Positions 6,448 through 9,742 of a stretch of 9,742 nucleotides of DNA are shown piece after piece. The position numbers and the translations under genes are program-made. The notes beneath the pieces are model-generated. The model saw nothing but the letters and a program-made list of their open reading frames with translations. It was not told the DNA's origin and ran no database searches. The DNA comes from Actinomycetota bacterium (lineage in GTDB: Bacteria > Actinomycetota > Thermoleophilia > Miltoncostaeales > Miltoncostaeaceae). The stretch is from NCBI GenBank assembly GCA_005788075.1, contig SXZC01000065.1:1-9742 (forward strand), in the 5' to 3' direction. The stretch's first letter is position 1, and every line of letters begins with the position of its first letter.

Positions 6448-8118
6448 CTAGCGACGCACCTCCACGCCGGCGGCATCGCGGTCCCAGGTGCCCGGCGCGA
6501 TGCCCTCGTCGCGCAGCTCGGTCTTGCGCACCCGCGCCGTGGGCGTCTTCGGCAGGGCATCGACCACGCGGATGTACCGCGGCACCATGAAGTAGGGCAT
6601 GCGCTCGGCCATCCAGTGCGTGAGGGCCGTCGGGTCGGGGGCGTCTCCCTCTGCCACGAGCACCACCATGATCTCGTCCTCGCTCGAAGCGCCTTCGTCG
6701 GCCTTCACGCCGATCACGGCGCACTCCGCCACGTCGGGGTGCGCCGTGATCTGCCGCTCCACCTCCATGGACGACACGTTCTCGCCCCGGCGGCGGATGT
6801 AGTCCTTCACGCGATCCATGAAGTACACGTAGCCGTCCGCGTCCATGCGGCCCAGGTCGCCGGTGTGCAGCTTGAGGTTGCGGAAGTCCTCGGCGGTCTT
6901 CTCGGGCATGCCGTAGTAGGCGCGCATCACGATGTTGGGCACCTTCATGTCCACCACGATCTCGCCGGGCGTGTCCGGCGGGACGGGGCGGTCGGTGCCG
7001 GGCTCCACGATGGTCACCTCGTACCCGGGGTTGGCGCGACCGCAACTGCCGAGGCGCACGGGCTGCGAGGGGTCCATCACCGTGCACACGCCGGTCTCGG
7101 TGAGCCCGTAGCCCTCGGTGAGCTGCACCCCGAAGCGCTCCTCGAACTCGAAGTAGATGTCCCGCGGCGCGGGGGCGGCGAGCACCGAGTGCACCGAGTG
7201 CGCGCGGTCGAGATCGGACGGGGGCTGGTTCCAGAGGAAGTACAGCATCGCGCCGATGCCGTTGAACATGGTGGCGCCCATGTCGATCGCCTGCTCCCAG
7301 AAGCGCGTGCCCGAGAAGCGCTCGACGAACGCCACGCGGCCACCCGCGATGAGGGCCGGGTAGGCCGTGAGCACCTGGGCGTTGCTGTGGAACAGCGGCA
7401 GGCACGAGAACCAGGTCTCGGCGTGCATCTCATCCACGGTGATGCCGCGACGCTTCGACATGTACTCCAGCGATCCGCGGGCCGAGAAGTAGTCGGCGGC
7501 GTTCTGCTTGATCACGCCCTTGCTGCGCCCGGTGGTGCCCGACGTGAACATGATCCGCGCGTCGTCGGTCCAGGCGTAGTCGACCCCGGGTTCGTCGGCC
7601 GGAGCGTCCATCAGCGCCACGAGTGACTCGAAGGCCACGGAGGGGTCGGGACCGGCAGGCGACTCGGACGGCACCACGATCACGCGCTCGAGCAGGGGCA
7701 CCTCGTCCGCGATGAAGTGCAGGCGATCGAGGAAGGCGTCGCTGATGAACAGCGTGCGGGCCTGCACCAGGTTGATGGTCCACGAGAGGAAGTCGCCCTT
7801 GTAGGCGGTGTTGATGCTGCTCATCACCGCGCCGGCCTTGAGGATGCCGTACCAGCACTGCAGGAACTCCTCGCAGTTAGGCAGCATCACGCTCACCGAC
7901 TCGCTCGGACTCACGCCCCGGGCGATGAGGCCGTTCGCCACGCGGTTGGCGCGCGCGTTCATCTCGGAGTAGGTGACCCAGGCGCCATCGCCGTAGCGCA
8001 GGTACGGGCGATCGCCGTGGGCTGCGGCCCGGTCGCGCAGGATCTCCGCGAGCACCCACGTCGAGGGGTCCTCCTCGGCGTACCAGGTGCTCCACTCGGC
8101 GCTCGCCGGGTCAGTCAC
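6448..8118 (-). CDS. AMP-forming acyl-CoA ligase, CaiC-like
   Basis: A 556-residue enzyme of the ANL superfamily. It joins an organic acid to CoA by way of an acyl-adenylate, using ATP. Landmarks in order: FTSGTTGRSKGVI (191-203) is the phosphate loop, WFSCLPLFHSNAQ (236-248) lies at the acyl site, and GYGLTET (336-342) contacts adenine. HTGDLGRMDADGY (418-430) has the Asp that binds the ribose, and RVKDYIRRRGENVSS (436-450) is the hinge and CoA-side loop. The A10 motif is PKTPTARVRKTELR (523-536), with Arg529 where the catalytic Lys usually stands; Lys532 is three residues on. Overall style is that of carnitine/crotonobetaine-CoA ligase relatives. The start is GTG at 8118, overlapping the nitroreductase stop by 8 bp (GTGACTGA), which points to coupled translation. 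The acid substrate is not evident. No signal or anchor is seen, so it is cytoplasmic. Confidence 0.95.
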   Translation of the reverse strand: MTDPASAEWSTWYAEEDPSTWVLAEILRDRAAAHGDRPYLRYGDGAWVTYSEMNARANRVANGLIARGVSPSESVSVMLPNCEEFLQCWYGILKAGAVMSSINTAYKGDFLSWTINLVQARTLFISDAFLDRLHFIADEVPLLERVIVVPSESPAGPDPSVAFESLVALMDAPADEPGVDYAWTDDARIMFTSGTTGRSKGVIKQNAADYFSARGSLEYMSKRRGITVDEMHAETWFSCLPLFHSNAQVLTAYPALIAGGRVAFVERFSGTRFWEQAIDMGATMFNGIGAMLYFLWNQPPSDLDRAHSVHSVLAAPAPRDIYFEFEERFGVQLTEGYGLTETGVCTVMDPSQPVRLGSCGRANPGYEVTIVEPGTDRPVPPDTPGEIVVDMKVPNIVMRAYYGMPEKTAEDFRNLKLHTGDLGRMDADGYVYFMDRVKDYIRRRGENVSSMEVERQITAHPDVAECAVIGVKADEGASSEDEIMVVLVAEGDAPDPTALTHWMAERMPYFMVPRYIRVVDALPKTPTARVRKTELRDEGIAPGTWDRDAAGVEVRR

Positions 8119-9139
8119 GCGGCAGGAACTTCGAGGCGTCGATCCCGTGCTCGCTCATCAGGCGCGCGAAGGTGTCCTTCATCTCCTGCGGGTATTCCGG
8201 GAGGTCCTCGGTGGCCAGCACGTGCTCGGCGCGGGCGCGGATGTTCGGACCGAAGTCCCAGTCGGGGTCATCCATGAGGCGACGGATCTCCGACGCCGGG
8301 AACGACAGCGTGCCGGGGTCGCGACCGTGGCGCTCGGCCAGCTGCACGATCTCCTCGAAGCGGCCGGGCAGCGGTGCCTGCTCCTGGATCAGGCCCTTCT
8401 CGCGCAGCATCTCGGCGGTGGATGCCTGGCACTCGTAGGGCACTCCGAACGCGTTGTCGTGGTAGATGACGTCGAACTTCAGCCGCGGGCGCTGGCCCCC
8501 CGCCTTGGGGTCCTCTGCCGGATAGCCCACGGCGTGGCCCCATGTGAACCGGTAGTGCGGCGGCAGCCCGAAGGCCTTCTCGATGCCACCGGGCTTGCGG
8601 CCGAAGGCGATCAGGATGCTGCCGACCCCCACGCCCACGCCCGCCGCCATGGCGTTGCCCACGGCCTGCCCGCTCTCGAAGCGCAGCAGCGCGTCGGTGC
8701 GCTCGGTCGGGAAGCTCATGAGGCGCGGGATGGTCTGCGTCATCGAGAACTCGTAGTTCCACCCGTGGTAGCGGGTGGCGGCGCCGCACAGCGCCAGGCC
8801 CGAGATGCCGTCGACGGCGCGGCCGTACCAGGCGTTGAGGTTGGTGAGCCACAGGATCAGGTGCGAGGACTGGTTGATGATCTGCACGTTGAACCCCGAG
8901 ACGCACTCCTCCACCTCGTCCCAGAGCTCGCACTCATCGCGCCGCACCACGATGGCCTCGGTGCAGTTGATGTTCCCCTGGCATGACGCGAAGCGCGCGG
9001 CCTGCAGCATGGTCTCGATCTTCCAGCGCTCGACCTCTCGGGAGTCATCGAAGTAGCGGATGCTTCGGCGGTTGCCGAGCGCCTCGAGGATCGGCACGTC
9101 GGGAACCTGGTTCGCAGGGGGTGCGCCGTTGTCGGCCAT
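8111..9139 (-). CDS. Nitroreductase family protein (FMN), long form
   Basis: A 342-residue protein. Residues 16-210 form a nitroreductase domain: ILEALGNRRSIRYFDDS (17-33) contains the RRSIR that binds the FMN phosphate, and HAVGYPAED (202-210) matches the family's end motif lGyP.E. The usual APS..N.QPW stretch is here ASCQGNINC (51-59), keeping the Asn. Such enzymes act as dimers with FMN and NAD(P)H or reduced flavin; members reduce nitro groups, quinones or enones, dehalogenate, or dehydrogenate. About 130 residues follow the core and are not part of a standard nitroreductase; they are charged, with no motif I know. The ATG at 9139 is set by GGAGG 6 nt upstream. It is the first gene of a pair with the CoA ligase, overlapping it by 8 bp, so its substrate is probably an acid before CoA activation or its thioester. 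Reaction unknown. Confidence 0.92.
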   Translation of the reverse strand: MADNGAPPANQVPDVPILEALGNRRSIRYFDDSREVERWKIETMLQAARFASCQGNINCTEAIVVRRDECELWDEVEECVSGFNVQIINQSSHLILWLTNLNAWYGRAVDGISGLALCGAATRYHGWNYEFSMTQTIPRLMSFPTERTDALLRFESGQAVGNAMAAGVGVGVGSILIAFGRKPGGIEKAFGLPPHYRFTWGHAVGYPAEDPKAGGQRPRLKFDVIYHDNAFGVPYECQASTAEMLREKGLIQEQAPLPGRFEEIVQLAERHGRDPGTLSFPASEIRRLMDDPDWDFGPNIRARAEHVLATEDLPEYPQEMKDTFARLMSEHGIDASKFLPRD

Positions 9140-9145
9140 GGTCTG

Positions 9146-9150
9146 CCTCC
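9146..9150 (-). promoter_or_regulatory. Shine-Dalgarno site of the nitroreductase
   Basis: GGAGG on the minus strand, 6 nt before the ATG at 9139. It fixes this start over an in-frame ATG at 9250, which would overlap the divergent acyltransferase gene. Confidence 0.85.
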
Positions 9151-9165
9151 GAAGGGGATCGTGGT

Positions 9166-9184
9166 GCCCCGCGGCCGGCGGGGC
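9166..9184. promoter_or_regulatory. Inverted repeat in the divergent nitroreductase/acyltransferase gap
   Basis: GCCCCGC (9166-9172), 5-nt loop, GCGGGGC (9178-9184), 7-bp perfect arms. It lies 16 bp upstream of the nitroreductase ribosome-binding site in a 97-bp divergent gap. It could be an operator or, if transcribed, a leader hairpin. No convincing -10 or -35 pair was seen in this gap. Confidence 0.35.
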
Positions 9185-9236
9185 CTCGTTCCAGCGTACG
9201 CCCGCGCCGTCCGCCGCGTCGTGTTCGCTTCGCGGC

Positions 9237-9742
9237 GTGAGCCAGCCCAACCCCTACCCCGCCTACGAGCAGAAGGGGGGCAGTCGCGGCGTGCGCCTGC
9301 CCTACATGCCGGGGGTGGACGGCCTGCGCGCGCTCGCCGTGGCCACGGTGTTCATCTTCCATGCCGGCGCCGAGTGGATGCCCGGGGGCTTCCTGGGCGT
9401 CGACTTCTTCCTCGTCATCTCGGGCTACCTCATCACCGCCCTGCTCGTGGCCGAGCAGCGCAGCACCGGCCGGCTCGACCTCTGGCGCTTCTGGCTGAGG
9501 CGCGCGCGACGGCTGCTTCCTGCCCTGCTGCTGGCGCTGGCGGGCACCTTCATCGCGATGCTCATCCTCCACTGGGAGGAGGTGCCCCGCATCAAGGGGG
9601 CGGCGGTGTCGGCGCTGGCCTACGTGACCAACTGGTACTTCATCGTCGCCGACGTTCCGTACTTCGAGCAGTTCGGCCGGCCCAACGTGTTCACGCACCT
9701 GTGGTCACTGGCCGTCGAGGAGCAGTTCTACCTCTTCTGGCC
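9237..9742 (+). CDS. Membrane acyltransferase 3 family protein (OafA-like), 3' end outside window
   Basis: The frame is open from GTG 9237 to the window edge, giving 168 residues with no stop. Members of this family sit in the inner membrane with about ten helices and move acetyl or other acyl groups onto cell-surface polysaccharide, lipid or peptidoglycan. The visible part carries the family's N-terminal landmarks: PGVDGLRALAV (25-35), the catalytic-type His in FIFHAG (39-44), GVDFFLVISGYLIT (54-67), the basic loop RFWLRRARRLLPA (84-96), and HLWSLAVEEQFYLFW at the end. Residues 1-22 are polar and Pro-rich, a cytoplasmic lead. An ATG further in (Met24) would still keep the domain, so the start is less sure; no good Shine-Dalgarno site was seen. 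Whether an extracellular SGNH domain follows lies outside the window. The gene is divergent from the nitroreductase with 97 bp between; no functional link is evident. Confidence 0.92.
   Translation, partial: MSQPNPYPAYEQKGGSRGVRLPYMPGVDGLRALAVATVFIFHAGAEWMPGGFLGVDFFLVISGYLITALLVAEQRSTGRLDLWRFWLRRARRLLPALLLALAGTFIAMLILHWEEVPRIKGAAVSALAYVTNWYFIVADVPYFEQFGRPNVFTHLWSLAVEEQFYLFW

Noticed and set aside
6400..7626. A 408-residue plus-strand open frame opposite the CoA ligase
   Set aside because: Antisense shadow; the minus-strand frame has all ANL motifs in order.
8087..8986. A 299-residue plus-strand open frame opposite the nitroreductase
   Set aside because: Antisense shadow with skewed composition and no motif; the nitroreductase frame is convincing.

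Overview
The window is a stretch of very GC-rich bacterial chromosome. Codon third positions are nearly all G or C, GTG starts are used, and long false reading frames run opposite the real genes, as expected at such GC. Gene content (pyruvate kinase, class III aminotransferase, acyl-CoA dehydrogenase, CoA ligase, nitroreductase) and short intergenic gaps fit an actinobacterial-type genome, but no ribosomal or lineage marker is present, so this placement is tentative. No tRNA, rRNA, CRISPR array, transposase or att-like repeat was seen, and no gap between genes exceeds about 220 bp.

Layout. Positions 1-535 hold the 3' end of a pyruvate kinase gene. It converges on a small SMR-family transporter gene (575-895, minus) across a near-perfect terminator palindrome. 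Divergent from the transporter is a two-gene plus-strand unit: a class III PLP-dependent aminotransferase (959-2371) and a SAM methyltransferase (2384-3181). These converge on an acyl-CoA dehydrogenase gene (3206-4351, minus). Divergent from that is a small membrane-anchored protein of unknown function (4409-4786), closed by a strong hairpin terminator that it shares with the next minus-strand gene.

The right half is a minus-strand block, read from right to left. A long-form nitroreductase (8111-9139) overlaps by 8 bp a CaiC-like AMP-forming acyl-CoA ligase (6448-8118). After a 218-bp gap with a hairpin and two operator-like palindromes comes an unfamiliar 449-residue protein (4880-6229). I read this protein as a possible distant member of the nitroreductase (FMN) fold. 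A plus-strand membrane acyltransferase gene of the OafA type starts at 9237 and runs off the right edge.

How the genes may work together. The strongest functional link is nitroreductase plus CoA ligase: the 8-bp overlap implies co-translation, so a flavin-dependent redox step and CoA activation of an organic acid probably serve one pathway. The 449-residue protein and the acyl-CoA dehydrogenase could belong to the same CoA-thioester pathway, but each has its own promoter region and this is inference. The substrate cannot be read from the sequence. Start signals appear to fall into two classes: genes with clear Shine-Dalgarno sites (nitroreductase and the 449-residue protein), and genes with none but with a -10-like hexamer 7-8 nt before the start codon, suggesting leaderless transcripts.
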